Source: Arthrobacter sp. AZCC_0090
Lineage (GTDB): Bacteria > Actinomycetota > Actinomycetes > Actinomycetales > Micrococcaceae
DNA length: 64,000 nt
Assembly (NCBI RefSeq): GCF_014207375.1
Contig: NZ_JACHEE010000013.1
Location: 62,001 to 126,000 of the forward strand
Reading direction: 5' to 3'
Shown here piece by piece: positions 8,041 to 15,639 of this stretch. A program made the translations under genes and the position numbers. Under the pieces are notes generated by a model, which made no database searches, had not been told where the DNA came from, and worked only from the letters and a program-made list of their open reading frames with translations. Each line of letters opens with the position of its first letter. Within the stretch, counting starts at the first letter, position 1.

Positions 8041-8871
8041 CTACGGTACGCCAAAGCCTGCGTCAGCCAGGACTTTCTTGCCCTCGCTGCCAGTGACCAG
8101 GCTGATGAAGGCCGCAGCAAGGTCCTTGTGCTTGCTGGTGGTGACGGTGGCGATCGGGTAGGTGTTGAAGGCGTTGCTGGACTCGGGGAACGGAACGCCC
8201 TTGACCTTGTCTCCAGCGCCCTTGACGTCGGTGACGTAGACCAGGCCGGCGTCGGCCTCGCCCGAGCTGACTTTGCCCAGGACATCGGTCACCGAGGACT
8301 CTTCGCTCACGGGTTTCAGGGTGGTGCCGGTGGCCTTTTCCACGCTCTGGGCGGAAGCCCCGCACGGCACTTGGCTCGCGCAGACAACCACCTTCACGCC
8401 GGGCTTGGCGAGGTCAGCAAAAGAAGAGATCGACGCCGGGTTGGCCGGCGGGACGGCGATGGTCAGGACGTTCGTCGCAAAGTTCGTTGCCTTGCCGTCC
8501 ACGAGGGAAGCATCGGAGAGCTTGCCCATGTTTTTCGTGTCGGCGGAAGCGAAGACATCCGCCGGGGCTCCCTGGGTGATCTGAGTGACCAAGTCCGAGG
8601 ACCCCGCAAAGCTGAGGACCACTTTGGTGGCGGGATTCTTGGCTTCGAACTCGGAAGCAAGCTTGGTGAATGTTGCCTTGAGGGAAGCGGCGGCATAAAC
8701 CGTGACGGTGCCGGAGAGTTGGGGCGAGGTGCTCGCGGAACCCGCGCTTCCCGCGCTGCTGCTGCCGGCGCTGCTGCTCCCGGCGCCGGGCGAGCCTGCA
8801 CAGCCCGCGAGTCCGGCAATCAAGCTCCCCGCTGCCAACAAGATACCAACGTTCCTGCGTGCGATCTTCAC
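8041..8871 (-). CDS. modA: Molybdate-binding lipoprotein
   Basis: A 276-residue secreted solute-binding protein. The N-terminus is a lipoprotein signal (basic start, hydrophobic core, lipobox LAGC at residues ~21-24) followed by a Ser/Ala/Gly-rich linker. The mature domain shows ModA hallmarks: VTVYAAASLKATFTKLASEF, VVLSFAGSSDLVTQI, GAPADVFASAD and EADAGLVYVTDVKGAG. It binds molybdate or tungstate outside the membrane and delivers it to ModB. It overlaps the upstream TOBE regulator by 4 bases. Confidence 0.95.
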   Translation of the reverse strand: MKIARRNVGILLAAGSLIAGLAGCAGSPGAGSSSAGSSSAGSAGSASTSPQLSGTVTVYAAASLKATFTKLASEFEAKNPATKVVLSFAGSSDLVTQITQGAPADVFASADTKNMGKLSDASLVDGKATNFATNVLTIAVPPANPASISSFADLAKPGVKVVVCASQVPCGASAQSVEKATGTTLKPVSEESSVTDVLGKVSSGEADAGLVYVTDVKGAGDKVKGVPFPESSNAFNTYPIATVTTSKHKDLAAAFISLVTGSEGKKVLADAGFGVP

Positions 8872-9278
8872 GTAATGCTCTTCCCCTGCGCTGTTTCAAC
8901 AATGACGGTGGTGGCCTTGACGACGGCCGTGGCAACGGATCCCAGCTCAAGGCCAAGTTCCCGGACAGCCTCGCTGCTCATGAGGGAAACCACCCGGAAG
9001 GGGCCGCATTGCAGCTCTACCTGGGCCATCACCTTGTCAGTGGTAATGCCGGTAACCAGGCCTACAAAACGGTTGCGCGCAGAGCGGCCCACTTTGCTGG
9101 GGTCCTCGGGCAGCGCTGCCTGCTCACGGGCCAGATGGGCAAGCTCGAGTCCGTCCACCACCAGGCGGCCGGACTCGTCCTTCGTTCCAGTAAGGGCGCC
9201 GTGATCAATCCAACGGCGGACGGTATCGTCGCTCACTCCGAGGAAACGGGCGGCCTCGGAAACTCGTATATGCGGCAT
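8868..9278 (-). CDS. Helix-turn-helix / TOBE molybdenum-responsive regulator or molbindin
   Basis: A 136-residue protein. Residues 1-45 form a MerR/excisionase-like helix-turn-helix (IRVSEAARFLGVSDDTVRRW). Residues ~65-130 form a TOBE/Mop domain (SARNRFVGLVTGITTDKVMAQVELQ; GLELGSVATAVVKATTVIV). The TOBE fold binds molybdate oxyanions, so the simplest role is a molybdate-sensing regulator or storage protein for the mod operon it leads. The stop overlaps the modA ATG (ATGA), making it the first gene of the operon. The start ATG at 9276-9278 has AGGAT 8 bases upstream. It is not a classical ModE, which is larger and has a different winged helix. Confidence 0.85.
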   Translation of the reverse strand: MPHIRVSEAARFLGVSDDTVRRWIDHGALTGTKDESGRLVVDGLELAHLAREQAALPEDPSKVGRSARNRFVGLVTGITTDKVMAQVELQCGPFRVVSLMSSEAVRELGLELGSVATAVVKATTVIVETAQGKSIT

Positions 9279-9294
9279 GAATTCATCCTAGAAC

Positions 9295-9304
9295 CTCATA
9301 TGAG
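9295..9304. promoter_or_regulatory. Perfect 10-bp palindrome upstream of the mod operon
   Basis: CTCATATGAG lies 17 bases before the regulator's start codon, in the 168-base divergent gap between the mod operon and the DUF5997 gene. It is placed where an operator for autoregulation would sit. A related ACCATATGTG lies about 30 bases further out. No binding consensus is known to me, so this is a weak call. Confidence 0.3.
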
Positions 9305-9446
9305 CTTTTGATGAGAACTATTGACCGCAAAACCATATGTGACCCGTGCTTAGCCGCCCCTTCCGCCGCCGAGCGCGCGAAGCATCGCCCGGACGATCCG
9401 GTCAGCCGCTGTGCCACTTCCCTGCGGTGGCGGATACCCTTGAACC

Positions 9447-9896
9447 ATGACCTCTGCAAACTCCCAGTCCATGAAGCCGGCCACCGTTGCCAAGAAACTT
9501 GGCATCTACCTGCCCGCAACACCCCAGGAGTTCCAGGATTCGGAAATCACCCGCGCCGATTTCGCCGAGCTCCAGGCCAACGCACCGGAGTGGCTCGCCG
9601 AACTCCGCCGGACGGGTCCGCACCCGCGTCCCGTGGTTGCCCAGAAGCTGAACGTCTCCATCAGCGGCCTCGCGCGCGGCGGCATCACCGAACCCCTGAC
9701 GACGGCGGAAATCACCGAACTGCTGGCGGCACCGCCGCAGTGGCTCGTCGTCGAGCGAGCCACCCACGCGGCCGTCCGCTCCGAGGCGAAGCGCATTAAG
9801 GATGAAGCTGCCAAGAAGGAAGCCACCAAGGAAGCGAAGACGAACGCCTCGGCCAAGCGGGACGCACCCAAGGCATCCAAGCGGGACCACGCTTAG
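9447..9896 (+). CDS. DUF5997-family protein
   Basis: A 149-residue soluble protein. The body (residues ~10-110: MKPATVAKKLGIYLPATPQE; DFAELQANAPEWLAELRRTG; VVAQKLNVSISGLARGGIT) matches what I know as DUF5997, an actinobacterial family without assigned function. The C-terminal ~40 residues are a charged Lys/Ala/Glu tail, probably disordered or helical. No signal peptide or membrane segment is seen. TACCCT ends 7 bases before the ATG and no Shine-Dalgarno site is visible, so a leaderless transcript is possible. It is divergent from the mod operon. Confidence 0.75.
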   Translation: MTSANSQSMKPATVAKKLGIYLPATPQEFQDSEITRADFAELQANAPEWLAELRRTGPHPRPVVAQKLNVSISGLARGGITEPLTTAEITELLAAPPQWLVVERATHAAVRSEAKRIKDEAAKKEATKEAKTNASAKRDAPKASKRDHA

Positions 9897-10059
9897 GCTC
9901 CACCCGGATTTCGACAGGAAGGCCTCCACCGGCTTTCAGCCGGAAGGCAGAGCACCCAAGTCCCCGTGACCGGCTTCCCGCGTTTGCTCGAATTTGCCGA
10001 AGCGGCACCTACTACGGGAACGGCCATCGGTTCTTGCCCGCTGAGTTCCGCTGGTTTTC

Positions 10060-10596
10060 CTAAGTCTCTCGAAGCCTCAGTAGCGCATAAGCGGCAAGAG
10101 AGAAACCGTCTTCGATTTCGCCACAACGGATCATCCGCTCGAATTCGCGAGGTTCGACCCACATTGTGGACTCGACCTCCACAGTGTCTTCCGAACCTGA
10201 TCCCGCGTCTGCTATCCAAGCCGCGACAACCGCTACTCTGGCTGTCTGAACTCCGGAGTCGGGGTACATAAAACCCAAGATCTCGGTCTTGGCTTCCTTG
10301 ACTCCTAGCTCTTCCCGGAGCTCGTTGAGAGCAGTATCCTCAATGCTCTCACCATGCGAAAAACCACGGGGAAGCTCCCAAACCAACGCATCGAGCGCAT
10401 ATCGAAAGACGCGGACTATACCGATTTTTCCGTCGTAGATGGGCGCCAGGACGACTCCAGACCCCGGTTCCGTGGCGGCTAGCCTCGTGTAGCGCCCGTT
10501 GCTTCCGTCAGGGAACCGGACATCGTCGTCGTACAAAGTGAAGAACCTGTTTGCGTATACTTTCCGCTCTTCCACACGCCTAATCTCATGACTCAC
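10060..10596 (-). CDS. NUDIX hydrolase (ADP-ribose pyrophosphatase-like) with degenerate Nudix box
   Basis: A 178-residue protein. The Nudix helix region reads RGFSHGESIEDTALNELREELG (key residues within ~95-117). The glutamates of the REUxEE core are kept (NELREEL), but the usual first Arg is Asn, and the glycine-to-glutamate spacing is one residue shorter than the consensus Gx5E. The upstream VVLAPIYDGKIGIVRVFRYA and ALVWELPRG segments resemble ADP-ribose/NDP-sugar pyrophosphatases. It begins inside the last codons of the 504-residue gene (ATGA overlap), so the two are translated together. The physiological substrate is unknown. Confidence 0.85.
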   Translation of the reverse strand: MSHEIRRVEERKVYANRFFTLYDDDVRFPDGSNGRYTRLAATEPGSGVVLAPIYDGKIGIVRVFRYALDALVWELPRGFSHGESIEDTALNELREELGVKEAKTEILGFMYPDSGVQTARVAVVAAWIADAGSGSEDTVEVESTMWVEPREFERMIRCGEIEDGFSLAAYALLRLRET

Positions 10597-12107
10597 TGCA
10601 CCTGCCCCCTCGCGGTTACGATCTCTCCTAGTGACCTCTTGAGAACCCGCTGATTGCGGTGTGCATTGAAAGTGCTCATGACGCCCGGCATTCCCGTGCC
10701 CAGGCTGCTCGCTAGTTCAGTGGCGTTATATTTGTGCCCATCGTGTATCGATCCCCAGACATCGTAAATTGCGCCGGCGGCTGGGATCCCCTTAACCATG
10801 GCTTGGAGCCTGCCTCCTCTTGTGTCGACCTCACAGATTTCCGAGAGACCGAGCGCAACAACGTCCCTGTGCCTCTGCAGAGCCCGTTCGAAAGCACGAG
10901 AGTCTTTCGCGACGCGAGCCCGGTTGAGCTGGAGGAGGGACGTCTGCCACGTAGGCTCATCTCGCATCTCGAGAACCCTTCTGAAAGCAGCCTGACGCTG
11001 GGTCCTCCCGATGACGTCGACGACGGCAGTACGGGTCTTCTCCGATGTGGCCTCGATTTGCACGTCCACTTGGGGCGCTCCGACGCCTACCGCATGACGC
11101 CAAAGTCCGCCTCCCGTCACCTTGTCATAGGCGAGGCCAGCGAGGGCCTGCGCCGTGAACTGATCTTCCAAACGGGCCGGGTCAACCATTTCCGTAGTGA
11201 ATGAAGCGTCAACAATGCCGATTGAGTCCTTGCACACCATGTTGTACATCGTGTTTATCAGCTCCCGCACCGAGAACAGGCGGCCAATGCCAATGAGCTG
11301 TTCCGCTGTCGCTCCGGATTCAAACCAATGCTGATTGCCATAAAGGCGGCTTCGGTAGGTAAAGGGATCCTCCGCCGCGGTGCCCGCATGGTCCCTTAGC
11401 GTCCGAAGTGACTCGACTATCCCCCCAACCAAATCAAGATCCGCTATTCCAGACACCTTCAGGTCCGCCGACAGCCAAGCAGAGTGGTTCAGAAACGGTT
11501 CAACCATATCTTTGATGCCTTGCGCCGCAGTCGCTCTTGCGTCGACAATTTTGTGCGTCTCAATTGGTGAACCAGCCGCCTTTGCAGAACCGAACCATTT
11601 CCAGAGACGTTCAAAGAGGAGCGCTCTTTCCGGATCGAGCAGAGCCTGAAAGAGTTCAGGCCTTCCCGTCTCGATTCTGCTCGCAACGGCACTAAGTCCA
11701 GGCTGATCGTGAAGATCGGGATACATAGAGCTCTGGAACGGAGCAGTCACGCGAGATGAATCTGAGGCGCCTCCACGGGCGCCAGATATGCGCCAAACGG
11801 TTTCAGCTACTGCATGTCGGAATGAAGGCGCCCCGTTGAGATGCAGCAAGACTGGGGCCGAGCGATTCGCATCGATGAGTGCCGATTTATCAAACGATTC
11901 GTATGCCTCCACGAGATCGCTCAAGACTCTCTGGAAAGCGAGGGAATCGAAGGCGAACGAACGTTGCACAACGATGTTCCGCCCCATGGCCAAATTTAGT
12001 AGGGACTCAACGAAGGCTTGCGCGTAGGCAGCGGCCTTGACGTCGTCTCCAGACGACCATGTCGCACGGACCGAATCCATGGATTCGAGATAGATCAGCT
12101 CAGCCAC
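10593..12107 (-). CDS. Uncharacterised 504-residue protein paired with a NUDIX hydrolase
   Basis: I do not recognise this protein. It is soluble (no signal peptide or membrane helix), mostly helical by composition, and begins MAELIYLESMDSVRATWSSG. Distinctive stretches are AYAQAFVESLLNLAMGRNIV, RLYGNQHWFESGATAEQLIG and the C-terminal GHKYNATELASSLGTGMPGV. Its DNA looks more AT-rich and codon-diverse than the mod genes or the origin genes, which suggests recent acquisition. The GTG at 12105-12107 has AGGAG 8 bases upstream. It is the first gene of a two-gene unit with the NUDIX hydrolase and sits 1.3 kb from an IS110 remnant. It could be a defence, signalling or nucleotide-metabolism partner, but nothing in the sequence decides this. 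Confidence 0.7.
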   Translation of the reverse strand: MAELIYLESMDSVRATWSSGDDVKAAAYAQAFVESLLNLAMGRNIVVQRSFAFDSLAFQRVLSDLVEAYESFDKSALIDANRSAPVLLHLNGAPSFRHAVAETVWRISGARGGASDSSRVTAPFQSSMYPDLHDQPGLSAVASRIETGRPELFQALLDPERALLFERLWKWFGSAKAAGSPIETHKIVDARATAAQGIKDMVEPFLNHSAWLSADLKVSGIADLDLVGGIVESLRTLRDHAGTAAEDPFTYRSRLYGNQHWFESGATAEQLIGIGRLFSVRELINTMYNMVCKDSIGIVDASFTTEMVDPARLEDQFTAQALAGLAYDKVTGGGLWRHAVGVGAPQVDVQIEATSEKTRTAVVDVIGRTQRQAAFRRVLEMRDEPTWQTSLLQLNRARVAKDSRAFERALQRHRDVVALGLSEICEVDTRGGRLQAMVKGIPAAGAIYDVWGSIHDGHKYNATELASSLGTGMPGVMSTFNAHRNQRVLKRSLGEIVTARGQVQ

Positions 12108-12186
12108 CGCAACACTCCTAGTTCAACGTCGCCCGGAATGCCCTGGGTCGGACTTGAATGAGAACAAAATGTCTCGCGAAGCCCGA

Positions 12187-12206
12187 TTAAAAGGGCGAAG
12201 TCGCCC
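12187..12206 (-). terminator. Small hairpin with T-run, minus strand
   Basis: On the minus strand GGGCGA and TCGCCC (12193-12206) form a short stem with a tight loop, followed by TTTTAA. That is the form of a rho-independent terminator, yet no minus-strand gene ends here. It may protect the NUDIX operon from read-through or be a leftover of a lost gene. The rest of 12108-12413 shows no gene. Confidence 0.45.
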
Positions 12207-12413
12207 GCCTGGTGGTGCCCATCCAAGCACTTGACATAATGCCGAAGGCTACCACGCGAGCCAGCCGGATCTCTTCAAGAACAGACCACCATCGTCCCAG
12301 CCGGGATGATCCGCCTTCCTTGCGTTGGTGCTCAAATCAGGCTCTCGCCTCCAAGCTTTCCTCGGCGCATACTGAATTTGAAAGCGGTGCGCGTTCGCTT
12401 GGAGGTGGTCCGA

Positions 12414-13055
12414 TTGCCCGCCACAACTGGAGTCCAGCTGACGGTCTGGGAGATCGGACTGTGGGCAATTCTGCTCATGTGCGCCGTGGCCTTGACGGTC
12501 CATGCCGTCCGCAAGAGCGTGGCGCAAGGAGTGCACGACGGACAGGTCACCTTGCAGGGGCCGCGTTCCCACCGGGATCTGGACCTCATCAAAGAGCCCG
12601 ACTCCGTCTTTTGGAACATCTTCGCCGGACTTGTGGTGGTTGTCCCGGCAGTCGTCATCCCCGCCCTGGCCTCGCCCGCCGTCGGGCTCTTGATGCTCTT
12701 CCTCGGCATGGGGGCCGCTGCTGGTGCCTTCACCGTCGGCCGGAAAATGGAGCAGAAGCGCCAGAGCAAGCCCGAAAACCGCCCAGGCTATTCTGAAGCA
12801 TCCGCACGTCACGACGCTCTTTTGGCTCGTTGGCAACGGTATGAACTGGACCCCGCCAAGGGCATCGACTTCCCCGGCATGAGCGACGTCAACGTTCCCC
12901 AAACCGCCGCCTTGGTCCGTGCAATCCAAGAAGCCCAACTCTGCCGCATGACCGCCGGGACGGACTATCCCCGCGCCGTCGAGCGGTTGGACGTTGCGAT
13001 GGCCGAGGCGGAAGCAGCTGCTGGCGTTTCCGCCCCGCAGCTAACAAGCGACTAA
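12414..13055 (+). CDS. Hypothetical membrane protein with two transmembrane helices
   Basis: About 213 residues from the chosen start. Hydrophobic helices occur at residues ~12-30 (IGLWAILLMCAVALTVHAV) and ~62-100 (VFWNIFAGLVVVVPAVVIPA and LLMLFLGMGAAAGAF). A soluble C-terminal part follows with YSEASARHDALLARWQRYEL and many Ala/Glu at the end. I chose TTG 12414 because GGAGG lies 8 bases upstream and the first helix begins soon after. An ATG at 12306 and a GTG at 12387 are in frame but have poor ribosome sites and add a non-conserved-looking leader. Function unknown. Confidence 0.65.
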   Translation: MPATTGVQLTVWEIGLWAILLMCAVALTVHAVRKSVAQGVHDGQVTLQGPRSHRDLDLIKEPDSVFWNIFAGLVVVVPAVVIPALASPAVGLLMLFLGMGAAAGAFTVGRKMEQKRQSKPENRPGYSEASARHDALLARWQRYELDPAKGIDFPGMSDVNVPQTAALVRAIQEAQLCRMTAGTDYPRAVERLDVAMAEAEAAAGVSAPQLTSD

Positions 13056-13385
13056 CATGTAGTGGATTCTGTCAAGAGGACAGGGGGAAGTGGTCCCGGG
13101 CTTGAAAGCCGCGGACCACTTTTCTGATGTGTGCCGTGGGCGGGTTGGTCCGTGGTCGCATCTTGGATGGTCCGGGGCGTCTGGTGGGGGTGGTCAGCGT
13201 GTCGTTGGCGACGTGGTTTTGTCAGACTAATATGCGCGGGTTGGTTACCGCAGGACGAGGTGTTCGGCTGGGGCGGATCGCTTGTCTAGTGTCGAGCGTG
13301 GCCTTTTCGGGTTACTCATAGTCGCGACGCGAGTTCACTCCACGCGCTGCCGTGTGCCTACCTGCGCGCAGGCGTCCCGGACGTT
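13056..13385. other. 330-base stretch without a recognisable gene
   Basis: No convincing open frame is present. A short frame at 13127-13321 encodes a Gly/Val/Arg-rich peptide with no family features. The segment begins right after the membrane-protein stop with a small GTCC-type inverted motif and ends at the IS110 transposase stop, so part of it probably belongs to the right flank of the insertion sequence. Confidence 0.4.
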
Positions 13386-14489
13386 TCAGGACCGCTGGTG
13401 ATCGCCGCTTTTCTGTGCTTCGCTGGCAAGCGACCAGCACCAGCCTGCCAGTTCCCGTGCGACGGCGACGTTGGCGATCACGGGCCGTTTCCGGTGTTCC
13501 AAGTAGACCAACCACCGCTCGTGCGACGGTTGCCGGCCTGTCCGCGGGTCCGGGCTGCGGGGGTTGCTGCTTCCCAGCGGGAGCGCATCAACACGGAAGG
13601 GTGCGTGTACGCTCTGCGGTGGTGCCAGGCTGCCTCGATCAGGAGCCTGCGGGCGTGGGTGTTGCCGGTCTTGGTGATGCCGCCCTGGGACCGGTGCTGG
13701 CCTGAGGAATTCTCGGTGGGCACCAGCCCCAGGTAGGCGCCGATGGTGCGGCCGGTGAAGCGATTCCAGTCCCCGATCTCCCACGGCCAGGCCGAACGCG
13801 GTGAGCGTGGAAATCCCGCGCAGGCACCCGAGTGCCCTGACGACGGGGGTGTATTGGCTGTCGTAGGCGATTTTCGTGATGGCTTTGTCGCGGCGGTCGC
13901 GGCGGTCCAGGGTCTCGGTGACTGCCTCCAGGGCGAGGTCGTAAGTCAACTGGGGGGCCGGGGAATCGAAATGCTGGCGGCACAGCCAAGTCATGTGGGC
14001 TTGGGTCCAGGTGTGCCCGCCGGTGTAATGGATGCCTTGGCGCAGCAGGGGTTTGGAGACCCGGTGCCGGGCCCTCATCAGGTCCCCGAGGGTGTCTTCC
14101 CTGGCGCGGACCAGGTCCCGGGCCGCTTCCTGGCCGGGATCCGGGACGATGACTTCGGTGATCTGGTCCAGTTTCAGCAGCCGGGCCAAATGCAGAGCAT
14201 CGTTGCGGTCCGTTTTGACCCGGTCACCGGACGGTCGCTGGAGCCTGGACGGGGCCGCGACCAGACAATCGATGCCGGCGTCCCGCGGCACCCTGGCCAG
14301 CGGGAACCCGGTGGGTCCGGCCTCGTAGACCACTTTCGACGGGCCTGGCAGTGCCTGGATCCCGGCCAGAATCTCACCATGGGCCGGTGTCAGCCGGGCC
14401 CGGAATATCTCACCCGTCGTGCTGTCGATCGCGCAGGCGATGACTGTCAGGGCATGGACATCCAGGCCCACGTGAGTACGCTCGTGCAT
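13386..14489 (-). pseudogene. IS110-family transposase with two compensating frameshifts
   Basis: The N-terminal half is an intact DEDD/RuvC-like domain: GLDVHALTVIACAID (first Asp), VVYEAGPTGFPLAR (Glu) and KTDRNDALHLARLL (two Asp). After TAFGLAV the frame is lost at 13780-13782, where the minus strand has GGG instead of an expected GG. Reading one frame over gives the proper IGDWNRFTGRTIGAYLGLVP and TENSSGQHRSQGGITKTG of the Transposase_20 domain with its catalytic Ser region. Near 13524 one base appears to be missing and the frame returns with HERWLVYLEHRKRPVIANVA to the stop at 13386. As read, the central third is nonsense, so the enzyme is inactive unless these are sequencing errors. The start is the ATG at 14487-14489, with GGAGG 8 bases upstream. 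Confidence 0.85.
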
Positions 14490-14783
14490 AGCTGGAACCT
14501 CCAAACTTCAAATGTGGCTCTGCCCCAATGGATTAAGTCTGGGGACAACCCACGTCATATTGAAGAGAAGGTTCCAGCCCCCGGCCTGCACCACCTGGTC
14601 CTTCTGGTAGAGGCCATCACCGCCCCGGTTAAAGGATCCGGAACGCCCCTTGCCCTGCCAACCGGAACAACGCGGACACACGCGGCGGTCCGGATCCGCC
14701 GGGGCGAGAATGGACTTCAGGAGGACCAGGGGCCGCCCAAGGGAAGCCCCTCTCTCCCTCATATCGTCTTGTCAGCTGATGAC
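14490..14783 (-). mobile_element. Non-coding leader of the IS110 element (candidate bridge-RNA region)
   Basis: About 290 bases precede the transposase start without a recognisable protein. IS110 elements carry a long non-coding end next to the recombinase start that, in studied members, produces a structured bridge RNA guiding target choice. This stretch occupies that position. The exact element end cannot be set because IS110 lacks terminal inverted repeats, and I did not fold the RNA. Confidence 0.35.
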
Positions 14784-14805
14784 GCTCGCCTCGCCGGGGG
14801 CGAGC
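14784..14805 (-). terminator. Possible terminator after the GntR gene
   Basis: GCTCGCC and GGCGAGC form a 7-bp stem around an 8-base loop just 12 bases beyond the GntR stop. There is no T-run, so it would be a weak or rho-assisted stop. Confidence 0.35.
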
Positions 14806-14816
14806 TCACGGAAGCC

Positions 14817-15497
14817 TTAGGGAATAGCTCCGATGTGCACCAGGAGCTCGTGCTCCGCACCGTCCAGGTAACGGCGCAACTCGGTCGCGGCCTCTTCGCG
14901 CTGACCGTTACGGATCTGGGCAACCAAGGCGGCATTGCGTTCCACATAATGGCCGTGGAAGTCGGGCGTGGTTGCCATGGCGTGGAATACCAATCGCATC
15001 TCGGCCAGCACTTTCTCCATCAATGCGTCCAGGGAAGCACTTCCGGACAACGACACCAGGGCCTTGTGGAGCTCCTGGTTGGCGTCCGCCATCCCAGCAA
15101 CTGATCCCTCGGCGAGGGCAGCCCGGGCTTTGTCGATGATGACGTCCATGGCGTCAAGGGCTCCAGCCGGGACATCGCCCCATAGGACGGCGGCCGGCTC
15201 GATGAGGCGACGCACCCGGTAGATTTCCCGGACGTCGTCGGCTCCGGGGGCAGCAACGAACACCCCGCGGTTAGGGATGCGCTGGACCACTGATTCACCG
15301 GCAAGCACGGTGAAAGCCTCCCGCAGGGTGTTCCGGGAAACTCCGAGGGCCTCGGACAGGGCTTGCTCGGAAAGTTTCGTGCCGGGCGGCAACAAACCGT
15401 CCGAAATGCGCTGGCGAAGCTGGGCGGCAACCCACGCTCCAGTATGGGCATGGGTGGCGTGGCCGGCGTCGGCGATTCCTTGAAGCGCAGCGTTCAT
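14817..15497 (-). CDS. GntR-family transcriptional regulator, FCD (FadR) subgroup
   Basis: A 226-residue regulator. The winged helix at residues ~20-85 includes LRQRISDGLLPPGTKLSEQA and EALGVSRNTLREAFTVLAGE. The all-helical FCD ligand domain (~95-220) shows REIYRVRRLIEPAA and the metal-binding-type residues in NQELHKALV and FHAMATTPDFHGHYVERNAAL. FCD regulators respond to organic acids and commonly control adjacent catabolic operons. It lies directly downstream of the pxpA-pxpBC-biotin carboxylase genes on the same strand, so that operon is its probable target. The ATG at 15495-15497 has GGAGG 7 bases upstream; an ATG two codons earlier touches the ribosome site. Confidence 0.9.
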   Translation of the reverse strand: MNAALQGIADAGHATHAHTGAWVAAQLRQRISDGLLPPGTKLSEQALSEALGVSRNTLREAFTVLAGESVVQRIPNRGVFVAAPGADDVREIYRVRRLIEPAAVLWGDVPAGALDAMDVIIDKARAALAEGSVAGMADANQELHKALVSLSGSASLDALMEKVLAEMRLVFHAMATTPDFHGHYVERNAALVAQIRNGQREEAATELRRYLDGAEHELLVHIGAIP

Positions 15498-15534
15498 GGG
15501 CATGCCTCCAAATCTACCGAACCATCACCTCGAC

Positions 15535-15626
15535 ACATTCTGCTGGATCATTCCGTCCAAGCCTCGGACAAGGCCCGGAAATCCGCGGCAAAAGCCGGTT
15601 CCGCCGCTGATGATCCAGCAGAATGT
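15535..15626. repeat. Perfect 17-bp inverted repeat between the biotin carboxylase and gntR genes
   Basis: ACATTCTGCTGGATCAT at 15535-15551 is repeated exactly in reverse complement at 15610-15626, with 58 bases between. The arms sit in the gap between the carboxylase stop and the gntR start. They could be paired regulator-binding sites controlling gntR, or a long-loop RNA hairpin ending the pxp transcript. Confidence 0.75.
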
Positions 15627-15639
15627 GCGCGCGAACGCC

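Noticed and set aside
12210..12260. Possible tRNA-like end (a GCACCACCA string on the minus strand) as an attachment site
   Set aside because: No T-arm or cloverleaf could be built, so there is no support for a tRNA or att site.
13127..13321. 64-codon frame beside the IS110 element
   Set aside because: Gly/Val/Arg-rich peptide with no homology pattern; likely IS flank.
14508..14762. 84-codon minus-strand frame ahead of the transposase
   Set aside because: No ribosome site and no family pattern. It lies in the IS110 non-coding end and is better explained as RNA or spacer.
13743..15104. Plus-strand open frame of 453 codons across the IS110 and GntR genes
   Set aside because: It is antisense to the DEDD transposase and FCD domain; low-complexity peptide without family match.
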